Assembly: GCF_024652905.1 (NCBI RefSeq)
Contig: NZ_CP102428.1
Span: 632,501 to 696,500 of the forward strand
Source: Pseudomonas oryzihabitans
GTDB taxonomy: Bacteria; Pseudomonadota; Gammaproteobacteria; Pseudomonadales; Pseudomonadaceae
Length of the DNA: 64,000 nt
Reading direction: 5' to 3'
The notes under the pieces are model-generated. The model was given only the letters and a program-made list of their open reading frames with translations. It did not search any database and was not told where the DNA came from. Every line of letters begins with the position of its first letter. Position 1 is the first letter of the stretch. Made by a program: the position numbers and the translations under genes. Positions 40,916 through 52,499 of this stretch are shown here, piece by piece.

Positions 40916-41907
40916 GCTCGACCTCCCTGGCGCTGACGGCGCGCCAGCCAGATCAGCAGGGGTGCGCCAAGAAAGGCGGTCACCACCGAGACGCGCAGCT
41001 CGTTGGTGACCAGCAGGCGGCCGACGATGTCGGCGGTGAGGAGCAGGCTGGGGGTGAACAGCAGCACGAAGGGCAGCAGCCAGCGATGGTCCTCGCCGAT
41101 GGCCCAGCGGCCCAGGTGCGGCACCATCAGACCGACGAAGGCGATGGGTCCGACCGCCGCGGCAGCGGCGCCACAGAGCAGGGTGATGGCCAGCAAGCCG
41201 AGCAACTGGGTCTGACGGACCCGGGTGCCGAGGGCCACGGCCAGGTCGGTGCCCAGGCTCAGGGCATTCAGTGCCGGAGCCAGCAGCAGGGCGATAGCCA
41301 CCCCGCCCAGTACCGGCGGGCTGGCGCTGCGCAGCAGCTCCAGCTGACGCACGTCCAGCGAGCCGAATTGCCAGAATCGCAGCTGATCGTAGACCTGGGG
41401 ATCGAGCAGGGCGATGCCCGAGCTGACACCTTCGAGCATGGCGCCCAGGGCCACCCCGACCAGCACCAGGCGCATCGGGTTGAAGCCACCGCCACCGGCG
41501 ATGCCGGCCAGCAGTACCACCAGGCTGGCCAGCAGGGCGCCACCGAAGGCGAAGCCCAGGTACTGCTCTGGACCGCTGGCACCGAACAGGGCGATGCCCA
41601 GCACCACGGCGAAACTGGCACCGGCATTGACGCCGAGGATGCCCGGGTCGGCCAGGGGATTGCGCGTCAGCGCCTGCATCAGGGTGCCGGCCACGCCCAG
41701 CGCCGCGCCGGCGAGCAGACCGGCGAGGGTCCGTGGCAGCCGTGCCTCGCGCACGATCAGACAGGTCGGCTCGCTGCAGCTGTGGCCCAGCGCCTGCCAG
41801 ACGTCGGCCAGCGGTATGGCGGTGGCGCCGAGCGCCAGGCTGGCAGCCATCACCAGCAGCAGCAGGAGGGCGGCGCAGCCGAGGATGAAGAGGCGGCGCC
41901 TGGTCAT
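40912..41907 (-). CDS. fepD: Ferric-enterobactin-type ABC transporter permease FepD
   Basis: 331 aa from MTRRRLFILGCAALLLLLVM; the 58-codon upstream extension runs into the entS promoter region and is rejected. The FecCD-type permease motifs are REARLPRTLAGLLAGAALGV, AGTLMQALTRNPLADPGILG and VGPIAFVGLMVPHLGRWAIG. It is the first gene of the minus-strand fepDGC operon, divergent from entS across 126 nt. No clear Fur box is visible in that gap, so regulation may depend on a weak site. Confidence 0.93.
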   Translation of the reverse strand: MTRRRLFILGCAALLLLLVMAASLALGATAIPLADVWQALGHSCSEPTCLIVREARLPRTLAGLLAGAALGVAGTLMQALTRNPLADPGILGVNAGASFAVVLGIALFGASGPEQYLGFAFGGALLASLVVLLAGIAGGGGFNPMRLVLVGVALGAMLEGVSSGIALLDPQVYDQLRFWQFGSLDVRQLELLRSASPPVLGGVAIALLLAPALNALSLGTDLAVALGTRVRQTQLLGLLAITLLCGAAAAAVGPIAFVGLMVPHLGRWAIGEDHRWLLPFVLLFTPSLLLTADIVGRLLVTNELRVSVVTAFLGAPLLIWLARRQRQGGRA

Positions 41908-42033
41908 CCGGGACGACCGACAGGAAGGGGAGTGGATGAGAACAAGGCGTATTAACACATGATAGTCTGTGTTACATGCTAACAGCCTTGCCTCGGCGGC
42001 TCGATAGCGTCCCCTGTGTTTTTCCGGTGATTC

Positions 42034-43263
42034 ATGTCCAAGACGTCCTTTCTGCTCGACTTCGGCCTGCTCAGGTCCCACGCCGCCTTTCGTACCCTGT
42101 TCATCGCCCGTCTGGTGTCCGTGCTGTCCCTCGGCCTCTTGGCCGTGGCGATACCCATTCAGGTCCAGGCCCTGACCGACTCGCCGCTCAAGGTGGGCCT
42201 GGCGCTGAGCATGGCCGGCATCGGCATGTTCGTCGGCCTGCTCACCGGCGGGGTGCTGGCCGATCGCCTGGAGCGGCGCCGGCTGATCCTCGCCGCCCGC
42301 TCCATCTGCGGCCTGGGCTTCATCGGCCTGGCGGTCAACGCCAGCCTGCCCGAGCCATCGCTGACGGCCATCTACCTGCTGGCGCTGTGGGATGGCTTCT
42401 TTGGTGCCCTGGGCGTCACCGCGTTGCTGGCGGTGACGCCGATCCTGGTCGGTCGGGAGTCCATGGTGCAGGCCGGCGCGCTGAATATGCTCAGCGTGCG
42501 GGTGGCGGCCATCGTCGCGCCGCCGTTGGGCACCTTGCTGATCGCCCAGAGCGGCGTGGCCTGGAACTACATGCTGACCGCCGGCGGCACCCTCATCACC
42601 CTGCTGGTGCTACTGCGCCTGCCGCCGCTGCCCCCGCCGGAACAGCCGCGCGAAACGCCCTGGCAGGCCCTGGGAGGCGGCATCGCCTTCCTCTTCGAGA
42701 ATCGCCTGCTGGGCGCGGTCGCCCTGGTCGGCGCCCTGGTGACCATGGCCAATGCGGTGCGGGTGCTCTATCCGTCGCTGGGCGAGAGTTGGGGGCTGGA
42801 TACCGGACACCTGGGCTGGCTCTATGCCGCCGCACCCCTGGGCGCGGCCATCGGCGCCCTCACCAGTGGTCGACTGAACCAGGCACCACGCCCCGGCCGT
42901 ACCCTGCTGATGACCGCGGTGGCCACCTTTCTGGCGGTGGCGGTGTTCGCCCTGTTGCCCGGCTTCTGGCTGTCAGCGCTGTGCCTGGTGCTGTTCGGCT
43001 ACCTGGGTGCGCTCAATTCCCTGGTGCAGTACGCGCTGATCCAGCGCCTGACCCCGGATCGCCTGCTGGGGCGCATCAATGCGCTGTGGACGGCGCAGAA
43101 CATCGGCGGCGAGGCCATCGGCGCAGCGCTGTTCGGCGGCCTGGCCAGCCTGCTGCTGCCGGCGCAAGCGGCCTGCGTCTTTGGTCTGGTCGCCACCGGG
43201 GTGGCCGCCCTCTGCTGGGCGCTGGCCCGCGGCCTGCGCCGGGCGGAAAGCCTCGGCGCCTGA
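42034..43263 (+). CDS. entS: Enterobactin exporter, MFS family
   Basis: 409 aa with twelve predicted membrane helices (E. coli EntS 416). Conserved stretches include FIARLVSVLSLGLLAVAIPI, GGVLADRLERRRLILAARSI (MFS motif A region), YLLALWDGFFGALGVTALLA, and LLGRINALWTAQNIGGEAIG, closely following EntS. It exports the finished siderophore across the inner membrane. As in E. coli, it lies between fepD (divergent) and fepB (convergent). A 9-bp hairpin at 43289-43314 separates it from fepB. Confidence 0.94.
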   Translation: MSKTSFLLDFGLLRSHAAFRTLFIARLVSVLSLGLLAVAIPIQVQALTDSPLKVGLALSMAGIGMFVGLLTGGVLADRLERRRLILAARSICGLGFIGLAVNASLPEPSLTAIYLLALWDGFFGALGVTALLAVTPILVGRESMVQAGALNMLSVRVAAIVAPPLGTLLIAQSGVAWNYMLTAGGTLITLLVLLRLPPLPPPEQPRETPWQALGGGIAFLFENRLLGAVALVGALVTMANAVRVLYPSLGESWGLDTGHLGWLYAAAPLGAAIGALTSGRLNQAPRPGRTLLMTAVATFLAVAVFALLPGFWLSALCLVLFGYLGALNSLVQYALIQRLTPDRLLGRINALWTAQNIGGEAIGAALFGGLASLLLPAQAACVFGLVATGVAALCWALARGLRRAESLGA

Positions 43264-43288
43264 TCCGCTCCGGTGCGTCTTGCGTAGT

Positions 43289-43314
43289 GTGGAAAACCGC
43301 GTAGCGTTTTCCAC
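43289..43314. terminator. Hairpin between convergent entS and fepB
   Basis: GTGGAAAAC and GTTTTCCAC are perfect 9-bp arms around an 8-nt loop, 26 nt after the entS stop and 12 nt after the fepB stop. The arms carry A/T runs, so it could work as a bidirectional terminator. Confidence 0.55.
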
Positions 43315-43325
43315 GATTTCTCGGT

Positions 43326-44294
43326 TCAAGGCTTGGCGTAGCGCTGTTCCAGGCGATCCAGCAGCAGGTTGGCGCTGTAGGGGTCGAGGCGGAAGGTCTC
43401 GGCGCCCAGGGCTTCCACGCGGTTGTCCTTGACCGCCGGCAGGTGCGCCAGCAGCGGATTGCCGCGTACCGCTTCGGCTTCCTTGGTGTCCGCGGCGAAC
43501 AGCAGAAAGGTCTGGCCGGTGAGGCCGGTGGCGACGTTTTCGCCGGCCAGCTGCAGGATGTCGTGGCGCTGGCCCTGGCTGTGTCCCGTGGTCAGCCCGG
43601 CCGGCAGCGTCGCCAGGGTGAAGCCCAGGCTTTCCAGCAACTGGCCCTGGGACGAGGCCGCGGTCCAGAGATTGGCCTGGCGCGTCGCCGGGTTGTAGAC
43701 GAAGGCGGACACCGGTTGCGGCGGTAGCTGCAGGCGCGCCTTGAGGTCGGAGACCCGCCGGTCGAAATCTGCGACTACCTTGGCAGCAGCGTCCTCGCGA
43801 CCGGTGGCCTGGCCGAGCAGTTCCACCACCTGTTGCCAGCTGCGATTGTCGTAGCCCACCACCAGTACCGGGGCGATGGCCTTGAGCTGATCGACCAGGC
43901 GCAGCGCCGAGTCGTTACCGGCGGCACTGACCAGGATCAGGTCCGGCGCCTCGGCGGCCACCGCCTCGGCATTGGCCTCGCCGATGTACAGCCGCTTCAC
44001 CTCGTGTTGCTTGGCGACCTGCCCCCACTGGCGCAGGAACCCCTGGTCATCGGCGAATCTGTTGTTGGGCGAGGTGGCGCCGCTGGCCACCACCGGCGCG
44101 CCGATGGCGAGCAGGGCGCCGGTGAGGGTGACGCTGGTGGAAACGATGCGTTGCGGCTTGGCCGGCAGGGTCACCTGATTGCCGTCGGCGCTGATCTGTC
44201 GGGGCCAGTCCGCCGCGCGGGCGGTACCGCCCAGCGCCAGAATGGCGAGGATCAGCGGGGTGAGAATGCGAAACACTGACGACGAGCTGAACAT
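43326..44294 (-). CDS. fepB: Ferric-enterobactin-type periplasmic binding protein
   Basis: 322 aa (E. coli FepB 318). The signal peptide ends at ARAADWP. The class III binding-protein fold is supported by [60 protein letters not shown] and [20 protein letters not shown] near the C-terminus. It hands the ferric siderophore from the outer-membrane receptor to FepDG. It is divergent from entC, and a Fur-like site lies 20 nt upstream of its start. Confidence 0.94.
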   Translation of the reverse strand: MFSSSSVFRILTPLILAILALGGTARAADWPRQISADGNQVTLPAKPQRIVSTSVTLTGALLAIGAPVVASGATSPNNRFADDQGFLRQWGQVAKQHEVKRLYIGEANAEAVAAEAPDLILVSAAGNDSALRLVDQLKAIAPVLVVGYDNRSWQQVVELLGQATGREDAAAKVVADFDRRVSDLKARLQLPPQPVSAFVYNPATRQANLWTAASSQGQLLESLGFTLATLPAGLTTGHSQGQRHDILQLAGENVATGLTGQTFLLFAADTKEAEAVRGNPLLAHLPAVKDNRVEALGAETFRLDPYSANLLLDRLEQRYAKP

Positions 44295-44313
44295 GGACGC
44301 CTTCCGGTTGTAA

Positions 44314-44332
44314 GATAATCACTCTCATTTTC
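44314..44332 (-). promoter_or_regulatory. Fur box upstream of fepB
   Basis: Read on the minus strand, GAAAATGAGAGTGATTATC matches the 19-bp Fur consensus at 15 positions. It ends 20 nt before the fepB ATG, so bound Fur would block transcription initiation or early elongation. Confidence 0.8.
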
Positions 44333-44536
44333 AAAGATGCACCTCGCTACAGCAAGGGCTGTCGATGGCGGCCAGGGGCGAGCGCGCGCAAAGCGGAAGG
44401 CCAGAGCGGTCCGACAGTCTTGCCGATGTTCTGCCCAGTGGCGATTTGCCGACCAGATCAAAGGGTTGCGTGCTGTAGAGGGAAACCGTTTGGCAGCTAA
44501 CGAATTGACTTCCGCTGATACAAAAGTTAATTTCTG

Positions 44537-44555
44537 CTTATTGATAAGCATTATC
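44537..44555 (+). promoter_or_regulatory. Fur box upstream of entCEBA
   Basis: CTTATTGATAAGCATTATC matches the Fur consensus at 15 of 19 positions, with GATAAGCATTATC being nearly the ideal 6-1-6 core. It ends 22 nt before the entC ATG, in an AT-rich stretch. Confidence 0.82.
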
Positions 44556-44577
44556 ATTTGTGTAGAGGTCCGTAGCA

Positions 44578-45761
44578 ATGTCGAGTAAAAGGGCTGACGT
44601 GGTCGGGCAGATCGCCACCGAGCAGCAGGAGCAGGCCGCCTTCCTGTTCCAGTCGGGTGACCGTGTCCTGCGCGGACGCGGCATCTGTGCCCGGGTCGAG
44701 ACGCCAGCCAGCGGCGGCGCGCACCGGGACAGTCTGTTTTTGCATGCCGTGGAAGAGGCCTTCGCCCGTGCCCGTCAGGCCGGCATCGCCGAGCCGGTGA
44801 TCATGGGCGCCATTCCCTTCGATACCACCAAGCCCTCCTGCCTCTATGTGCCCCGCGAGCATGCCTGGATGGCGCGCCCGGCACCGGTCAGCAGCGCACC
44901 GGTCACCCCGGCGCAGGTGCTCGAGGTGCGCAACCTGCCCAGCGCGGACGGCTTCTGCCTGGCGGTGGAGGAGGCCATCGAGGCCTTCCGCCGCGGTGAG
45001 CTGAGCAAGGCGGTGCTGTCGCGCATCCAGGAAGTCCAGCTGGCCGAGCCCGCCGACGTGGAGGCCATCCTCGCCAATCTGGCGCGGCAGAATCCCACCG
45101 GCTATCAATTCCGCATCCCTACCGCCGAGGGCGGCGAGCTGGTCGGGGTCAGCCCCGAGTTGCTGGTGCGCAAGCAGGGCGCGCTAGTCCATACCAATCC
45201 CCTGGCCGGTTCGGCCAAGCGTCACGCCGACCCCCGGGAAGATCAGCGCGTCGCCCGCGAACTGCTGGAGTCCAGCAAGGACCATTACGAGCACCGCCTG
45301 GTGATCGAGGACATCCGCCAGCAGCTGGCGCCGCTGTGCAGCCGCCTGGACGTGCCCGAGGCGCCGTCGCTGCTCAGCACCAACGCCATGTGGCACCTGT
45401 CCACCGCCATCGACGGCGAACTGGCCGACCGCCGCACCTCGGCGCTGCAACTGGCCTGCCGGCTGCACCCGACCCCGGCGGTCTGCGGCTTTCCGACGGT
45501 GGCCGCGCGCCAGCTGATCGAGCGCATCGAGCCCTTCGACCGTGGCCTGTTCACCGGCATGGTCGGCTGGTGCGATGCCCAGGGCAACGGCGAGTGGGTA
45601 GTCACCATCCGCTGTGGCACGGTGCAGGGCGACTGGCTGCGGCTGTTCGCCGGCGCCGGCATCGTCGAAGCCTCCGACCCCGCGGCGGAATGGGCCGAGG
45701 TCACCGCCAAACTGGGCACCATGCGCGCCGCCTGTGGCTTGCTCGACGAGGAGAACCCCAC

Positions 45762-45765
<4 letters not shown>
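44578..45765 (+). CDS. entC: Isochorismate synthase
   Basis: 395 aa (E. coli EntC 391). The chorismate-binding domain is shown by [56 protein letters not shown], and the C-terminal [27 protein letters not shown] block. It converts chorismate to isochorismate, the first step of 2,3-dihydroxybenzoate formation. It leads the entCEBA operon behind a Fur box, and its TGA overlaps the entE GTG (GTGA). Confidence 0.96.
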
Positions 45766-47387
<1,622 letters not shown>

Positions 47388-47395
47388 GGTTTCCC

Positions 47396-48259
47396 ATGGC
47401 TATTCCCCGTCTTGCCTCCTATCCCTTGCCCCAGCCCGATGGCTTTCCCGCCAACAAGGTCGCCTGGACGCCCGTGGCCGACCGCGCCGTGCTGCTGATC
47501 CACGACATGCAGCGCTATTTCGTCGAGTTCTATGGCGACAGCAGCCCGCTGATCGACCAGGTGGTGGCCAACATCGCCGCCCTGCGCGCCTGGGCCGACG
47601 CCCAGGGCGTGCCGGTGGTCTATACCGCCCAGCCCACCGACCAGCCGCCGGCCGATCGCGCTCTGCTCAACGACATGTGGGGTCCGGGTCTGACCCAGGC
47701 CGATCCCGCACTGCAGCAGGTGGTGGACGAACTGGCACCCAAGGACGGTGACGTGGTGCTGACCAAGTGGCGTTACAGCGCCTTCCACCGCTCCAACCTG
47801 CAGGACCTGATGACCGAGTGGCGGCGCGACCAGCTGATCGTCTGCGGCGTCTATGCCCACATCGGCTGCCTGACCACCTGTACCGACGCCTTCATGAGAG
47901 ACATCCAGGCCTTCCTGATCGGCGACGCCGTGGCCGACTTCAGCGAAGAAGAGCACCGCATGGCGCTACGCTACGTGGCCACTCGCTGTGGCAGCACCCT
48001 GAGCACCGCCCAGGTCACCGGCGCGGGCGCGGTCGTGCTGGACGAAGCCTGGCTGCGCGCCCAGGTCCAGCCGCTGCTCGATGCCGACGACGAGGAGCCG
48101 GCGCTGGACGACAACCTCACCGACTTCGGTCTGGATTCGGTGCAGGTCATGACCCTGGTGGGGGAATGGCAGAAGCGCGGCCTGCCTGTCACCTTCGCCG
48201 ATCTCGCCGCCCAGCCGACCCTGCAGGGCTGGCTGGATCTGCTGCGCGCTCGCGCCTAG
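47396..48259 (+). CDS. entB: Isochorismatase with aryl carrier domain
   Basis: 287 aa (E. coli EntB 285). The N-terminal isochorismatase domain (~1-205) has AVLLIHDMQRYFVEFYG (Asp in LIHDMQ), TKWRYSAFHRSNL and VYAHIGCLTTCTDAFMRD. The C-terminal aryl carrier domain (~210-287) has phosphopantetheine Ser248 in DFGLDSVQVM. It hydrolyses isochorismate to 2,3-dihydro-2,3-dihydroxybenzoate and carries 2,3-DHB to EntF. A phosphopantetheinyl transferase (EntD) is required and is not in the window. The gap to entE is 8 nt. Confidence 0.96.
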   Translation: MAIPRLASYPLPQPDGFPANKVAWTPVADRAVLLIHDMQRYFVEFYGDSSPLIDQVVANIAALRAWADAQGVPVVYTAQPTDQPPADRALLNDMWGPGLTQADPALQQVVDELAPKDGDVVLTKWRYSAFHRSNLQDLMTEWRRDQLIVCGVYAHIGCLTTCTDAFMRDIQAFLIGDAVADFSEEEHRMALRYVATRCGSTLSTAQVTGAGAVVLDEAWLRAQVQPLLDADDEEPALDDNLTDFGLDSVQVMTLVGEWQKRGLPVTFADLAAQPTLQGWLDLLRARA

Positions 48260-48269
48260 GGAGCCGCTG

Positions 48270-49025
48270 ATGACGCAACTGGATTTCACTGGCAAGCGCG
48301 TCTGGGTGACCGGCGCAGGGCAGGGCATCGGCCTGCAGGTGGCACGCCGCTTCCAGGCGGCCGGCGCCGAGGTGATCGGCCTCGACCGGCAATTCGCCGA
48401 GAGCAGCTATCCCTTTCGCACCCAACTGCTGGATGTTGCCGACGCGGCTCAGGTCGAGGACGTCTGCCAGGCCCTGCTGGCCGAAGAGCGGCGCCTGGAC
48501 GTGCTGGTCAATGGCGCCGGTGTGCTGCGCCTGGGCACCAGCGACAGCCTGAGCCTGGACGACTGGCAGGCGCTGCTGGACGTTAACGTCTCCGGCCCCT
48601 TCTACCTGTTCCGCCAGCTGGTGCCGCTGTTCAAGGCCCAGGGCCGCGGCGCCATCGTCAACATCGCCTCCAACGCCGCCCATGTGCCGCGCCTGCAGAT
48701 GGCCGGCTACTGCACCTCCAAGGCGGCGCTGGTGTCCCTGAGCCACTGCGTGGCCCTGGAACTGGCGGGCTCGGGCGTGCGCTGCAACGTGGTTTCGCCC
48801 GGCTCCACGGCGACCCCCATGCTGGCCGGCATGCTCGGCTCGCCCGAAGGCTATCAGCGCCTGGTGGACGGCCTGCCGGAGGATTTCAAGCTCGGCATCC
48901 CGCTGCGCAAGATCGCCCAGCCCGACGAGATCGCCAACACCGTGCTGTTCCTCGCCTCGGACCTGGCCAGCCATATCACCATGCAGGACATCGTGGTGGA
49001 CGGCGGCGCGACCCTGGCGGCGTGA
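48270..49025 (+). CDS. entA: 2,3-dihydro-2,3-dihydroxybenzoate dehydrogenase
   Basis: 251 aa (E. coli EntA 248), a short-chain dehydrogenase. The NAD-binding glycine motif is VTGAGQGIG (~residues 12-20), NGAG lies at ~88, and the catalytic Tyr-x-x-x-Lys is in AGYCTSKAALVSLSHC with Ser in NIASNAAHV. It oxidises the dihydrodiol to 2,3-dihydroxybenzoate. It ends the operon; the proofreading thioesterase gene entH, which follows entA in E. coli, is missing and REP-type repeats follow instead. Confidence 0.95.
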   Translation: MTQLDFTGKRVWVTGAGQGIGLQVARRFQAAGAEVIGLDRQFAESSYPFRTQLLDVADAAQVEDVCQALLAEERRLDVLVNGAGVLRLGTSDSLSLDDWQALLDVNVSGPFYLFRQLVPLFKAQGRGAIVNIASNAAHVPRLQMAGYCTSKAALVSLSHCVALELAGSGVRCNVVSPGSTATPMLAGMLGSPEGYQRLVDGLPEDFKLGIPLRKIAQPDEIANTVLFLASDLASHITMQDIVVDGGATLAA

Positions 49026-49034
49026 GGGGTTTCT

Positions 49035-49307
49035 GTAGGTTGGGTTGAGCGCTAGCGAAGCCCAACAGGCGTTATCCGGCGACCGCCTGTGTTGGGCTTC
49101 GACGATGAGGCTGTCTCAGCCCAACCTACGGGATGACGCCGAGACGATAGACCCGTAGGTTGGGTTGAGCGCTAGCGAAGCCCAATAGGCGTTATCCGGC
49201 GACCGCCTGTGTTGGGCTTCTACGGCGGAGCTGTCTCAGCCCAATCTACGGGATGACGCCGAACCGGTAGGCCCGTAGGTTGGGTTGAGCGTGAGCGAAG
49301 CCCAACA
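49035..49307. repeat. 120-bp tandem REP-type repeats
   Basis: Copies start at 49035, 49155 and 49275, exactly 120 bp apart; the first two are nearly identical and the third is truncated after ~33 nt. Each begins GTAGGTTGGGTTGAGCG and ends with CAGCCCAACCTACGGG, so one unit is a large inverted repeat, with AAGCCCAACAGGCG and CGCCTGTGTTGGGCTT as inner arms. A related unit occurs at 59526-59615. No gene is present. Confidence 0.9.
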
Positions 49308-49323
49308 TCCCTATCAAACGAAT

Positions 49324-49373
49324 CGCGGCCATGGGCCGCTCCTACGGTTCTGTAGGAGCGGCCCATGGCCGCG
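49324..49373. repeat. REP palindrome with 22-bp arms
   Basis: Two perfectly complementary 22-nt arms containing GGCCATGGGCCGCTCCTAC surround a 6-nt loop. The same sequence with 24-bp arms occurs at 59720-59770. It lies 42 nt from the rapA stop and could also limit read-through between entA and rapA. Confidence 0.9.
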
Positions 49374-49414
49374 CTAGGTATCACTGAAGGGCTTCGTTAA
49401 CGAAGCCGTTCCAC

Positions 49415-52249
49415 TCAACCCGCCACCAGCACCCGAATGGCTTCCAGCCGCAGCGAGGCCTTGTCCAGGTAGGTCAGGCCTTCTTCGCGCTGCTGGCGCA
49501 GGCGGTCGATCTCGTCCTGGCGGACACTGGAGTTGACCGCGCGCAGGGCTTCCAAGCGGGCGATTTCCTCGTCCATGCCCGAGAGGTACGCCTGGCGTGC
49601 CTTGGCCACGCGTTCCTCGTGGCGCGGCAGGGCCTTGCCTTCGCCGCCGCCGATCAGCTTGGCCAGGGAGTCGCGCTGGGCCTGGACGAACTTGTTGGCG
49701 CTGGTGCGTGGCACGCTTTCCAACTGATCGTTGAGGGTCTCGAAGGCCACCCGGGCGGCCAGGTCGTTACCGTTGGCGTCCAGCAGGCAGCGGATCGCCA
49801 GCGGCGGCAGGTAGCGACCCAGTTGCAGGGCACGCGGCGCCACCGCCTCGCTGATGTAGATCAGTTCCAGCAGCACGGTGCCCGGCTTGAGCGCCTTGTT
49901 CTTGATCAGCGCCACGGCGGTGTTGCCCATGGAGCCGGACATCACCAGGTCCATGCCGCCCTGGGCCATGGGGTGTTCCCAGGTCAGGAATTGCATGTCC
50001 TCGCGAACCAGGGCCACGTTGCGATCGTAGGTGATGGTCACGCCTTCGTCGTCGCCCAAGGGGAAGCCGGCGTCGAGCATCTTCTCGCTGGGCTTGAGGA
50101 TTAGGGCGTTGTCGGAGTGGTCCTCGCTGTCGATGCCGAAGGCATTGAACAGCTCTTCCATGTACATCGGCAGGGCGAACTGATCGTCCTGTTCGAGGAT
50201 GTCCTCGACCAGCTGCTCGCCGGCACCGGCGCCGGAGGAGTTGAGCTCCAGCAGGCGGTCACGGCCGTTGTGCAGCTCGGTTTCCAGCGCCACGCGCGCC
50301 TGGGCGCCCTGTTCCAGCAGCACCTGCCAGGTGGCGTCATCGCCGCCGGCCAATTGCTCTTCCAGTTCGCTGGCGAAGCGTGCCTGCAGGGCGCTACCAG
50401 TGGGCGAGGTGGCCAGGAAGGCGTTCAGTGCCTGGTGGTACCACTGGAACTGGCGTTCCTGGCGGCTGCCTTCGAGGTAGGGCACGTGTAGCTGGATGGT
50501 GTGGCGCTGGCCGATCCGGTCCAGGCGGCCGATGCGCTGCTCCAACAGGTCCGGGTGGGCCGGCAGGTCGAACAGCACCAGGTGATGGGCGAACTGGAAG
50601 TTGCGGCCTTCACTGCCGATCTCGGAGCAGATCAGCACCTGGGCACCGAATTCCTCGTCGGCGAAGTAGGCGGCGGCGCGGTCGCGTTCGAGGATGCTCA
50701 TGCCCTCGTGGAACACCGTGGTCGGGATGCCGGACTTGAGGCGCAGGGCGTCTTCCAGATCCAGAGCGGTTTCCATGCGCGCGCAGATGACCAGCACCTT
50801 ATGCGGCTTGAGCGCCTTGAGGGTATCGATCAGCCACTCGACGCGGCCGTCGTGGCGCCACCAGCGATCATTGTCGTCTTCCGGGGCGAATTCGGTTTCC
50901 GGTTGCAGCGACTGGCCGGGCATGACGCCTTCGTCCAGATAGGCATCCGGGAAGGGCAGGGCATGGGCGTGCAGCTCGCGCTCGGGGAAACCCTTGACCG
51001 CGGCGCGGGTGTTGCGGAACAGCACGCGACCGGTGCCGTGGCGATCCAGCAGCTCGCGCACCAGGCGGGCGCGGGCCTCGGCATCGCCGGCTGCAGCCGC
51101 CGCCAGCAGGGTCTCGCCTTCCTGGCCGAGGAAGCCACCGATGGCGTCCTGGGCCGCCGGGCTCAGGGCGCCGGCATCGAGCAGTTCCTGTACCGCTTCG
51201 GCCACCGGGCGGTAGTGCTGGGACTCCTGCTGGAAGGCGGCGAAGTCATGGAAGCGGCTGGGGTCGAGCAGGCGAAGACGGGCGAAGTGGCTGTCCTGGC
51301 CGAGTTGTTCGGGGGTCGCGGTCAGCAGCAGCACGCCGGGAATGACCTCGCCCAGTTGTTCGACCAGGCTGTATTCGCGGCTGGCGCCCTCGGGGTGCCA
51401 GACCAGGTGGTGGGCTTCGTCGACCACCAGCAGGTCCCAGCCGGCGGCGAAGGCGGCATCCTGGGCCTTTTCGTCGCGTACCAGCCAGTCCAGGGAGACC
51501 AGGGCGAGCTGGGCATCCTCGAAGGGATTGCCGTCTTCGCTGGCCATGAAGCGTTCGGCGTCGAACAGCGCGACTTCCAGGTTGAAGCGGCGGCGCATCT
51601 CCACCAGCCACTGGTGCTGGAGATTTTCCGGGACCAGGATCAGCACCCGGCTGGCGCGACCGCTGAGCAGCTGGCGATGGATCACCAGGCCGGCTTCGAT
51701 GGTCTTGCCCAGGCCCACCTCGTCGGCCAGCAGGACGCGCGGCGCGACGCGGTCGGCCACGCTGCGGGCGATGTGCAGCTGGTGCGGGATCGGCTGGGCG
51801 CGGGTGCCGCCGAGGCCCCAGAGGCTGGACTGCAGCAGGCGATTGCGGTGCTCGTGGGTGTGGTAGCGCAGGCCGAACCAGGGCAGGGGATCGATCTGCC
51901 CGGCGAACAGGCGGTCGCTGGCCAGGCGGAACTGGATGAAGTTCGACAGCTGGGCCTCGGGCACACTGCGTGCTTCGCGCTCCGCGGTGAAGCCGTGGTA
52001 GGTCAGCAGGCCATCCGCTTCGGAGACCTCGCGCACGGTGAGCTTCCAGCCCTCGAAATGGGTCACCTCGTCGCCCGGCGCGAAGCGCACCCGGGTCAGG
52101 GGCGCATTGCGCTGAGCATACTGGCGCGTCTCACCGGTGGCTGGATAGAGCACCGTGAGCAGGCGGCCGTCCAGGGCCAGGATGGTTCCCAGGCCCAGTT
52201 CGGCCTCGCTGTCACTGATCCAGCGTTGTCCCGGTTGATGTGACGCCAT
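49415..52249 (-). CDS. rapA: RNA polymerase-associated SWI2/SNF2 ATPase RapA
   Basis: 944 aa, near the usual 948-968. The Tudor-like N-terminal domains (~1-110) include [20 protein letters not shown]. The ATPase has [20 protein letters not shown] (Walker A) and [20 protein letters not shown] (DEAH). The helicase C-terminal part includes [20 protein letters not shown] and [16 protein letters not shown]. RapA recycles RNA polymerase during transcription. It is monocistronic, with REP elements downstream and a MITE-like element upstream. Confidence 0.96.
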   Translation of the reverse strand: MASHQPGQRWISDSEAELGLGTILALDGRLLTVLYPATGETRQYAQRNAPLTRVRFAPGDEVTHFEGWKLTVREVSEADGLLTYHGFTAEREARSVPEAQLSNFIQFRLASDRLFAGQIDPLPWFGLRYHTHEHRNRLLQSSLWGLGGTRAQPIPHQLHIARSVADRVAPRVLLADEVGLGKTIEAGLVIHRQLLSGRASRVLILVPENLQHQWLVEMRRRFNLEVALFDAERFMASEDGNPFEDAQLALVSLDWLVRDEKAQDAAFAAGWDLLVVDEAHHLVWHPEGASREYSLVEQLGEVIPGVLLLTATPEQLGQDSHFARLRLLDPSRFHDFAAFQQESQHYRPVAEAVQELLDAGALSPAAQDAIGGFLGQEGETLLAAAAAGDAEARARLVRELLDRHGTGRVLFRNTRAAVKGFPERELHAHALPFPDAYLDEGVMPGQSLQPETEFAPEDDNDRWWRHDGRVEWLIDTLKALKPHKVLVICARMETALDLEDALRLKSGIPTTVFHEGMSILERDRAAAYFADEEFGAQVLICSEIGSEGRNFQFAHHLVLFDLPAHPDLLEQRIGRLDRIGQRHTIQLHVPYLEGSRQERQFQWYHQALNAFLATSPTGSALQARFASELEEQLAGGDDATWQVLLEQGAQARVALETELHNGRDRLLELNSSGAGAGEQLVEDILEQDDQFALPMYMEELFNAFGIDSEDHSDNALILKPSEKMLDAGFPLGDDEGVTITYDRNVALVREDMQFLTWEHPMAQGGMDLVMSGSMGNTAVALIKNKALKPGTVLLELIYISEAVAPRALQLGRYLPPLAIRCLLDANGNDLAARVAFETLNDQLESVPRTSANKFVQAQRDSLAKLIGGGEGKALPRHEERVAKARQAYLSGMDEEIARLEALRAVNSSVRQDEIDRLRQQREEGLTYLDKASLRLEAIRVLVAG

Positions 52250-52330
52250 GTAGAAGCCTCTCCCCTGCTATCAAAAAGCCGGCTATTTTAGCCAAAGCGG
52301 AGTCATAAGCCCAACCTGCTGTTTTGACGC

Positions 52331-52472
52331 AGAGCCTGTTCAAAATCTCGCGAGCTAGAGCCAAACAAGGCGAAAAGGCCTGAGGAAGCGGAGTTTACGA
52401 GTGGTAAATGAGCATTCCGAAGGCATTTTCAACGCGGTTTGGCCGACGCGCAGCAGATTTTGAACAGGCTCT
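52331..52472. repeat. MITE-like element (142 bp) with perfect 18-bp terminal inverted repeats
   Basis: The left end AGAGCCTGTTCAAAATCT is perfectly complementary to the right end at 52455-52472. Inner sequences GCCAAACAAGGCGAAAA and CATTTTCAACGCGGTTTGGC are also partly inverted. The centre (52369-52422) is almost identical to the core of the element at 17809-17955, whose ends are unrelated. No target duplication is obvious. It sits between rapA and the plus-strand alkB cluster. Confidence 0.8.
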
Positions 52473-52499
52473 CAGTTCGCTAAATTCGAGGTGCTTGTC

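Noticed and set aside
41908-42033. Fur box between fepD and entS
   Set aside because: The AT-richer part (TTAACACATGATAGTCTGTGTTACATG) does not match the 19-bp Fur consensus well enough to call.
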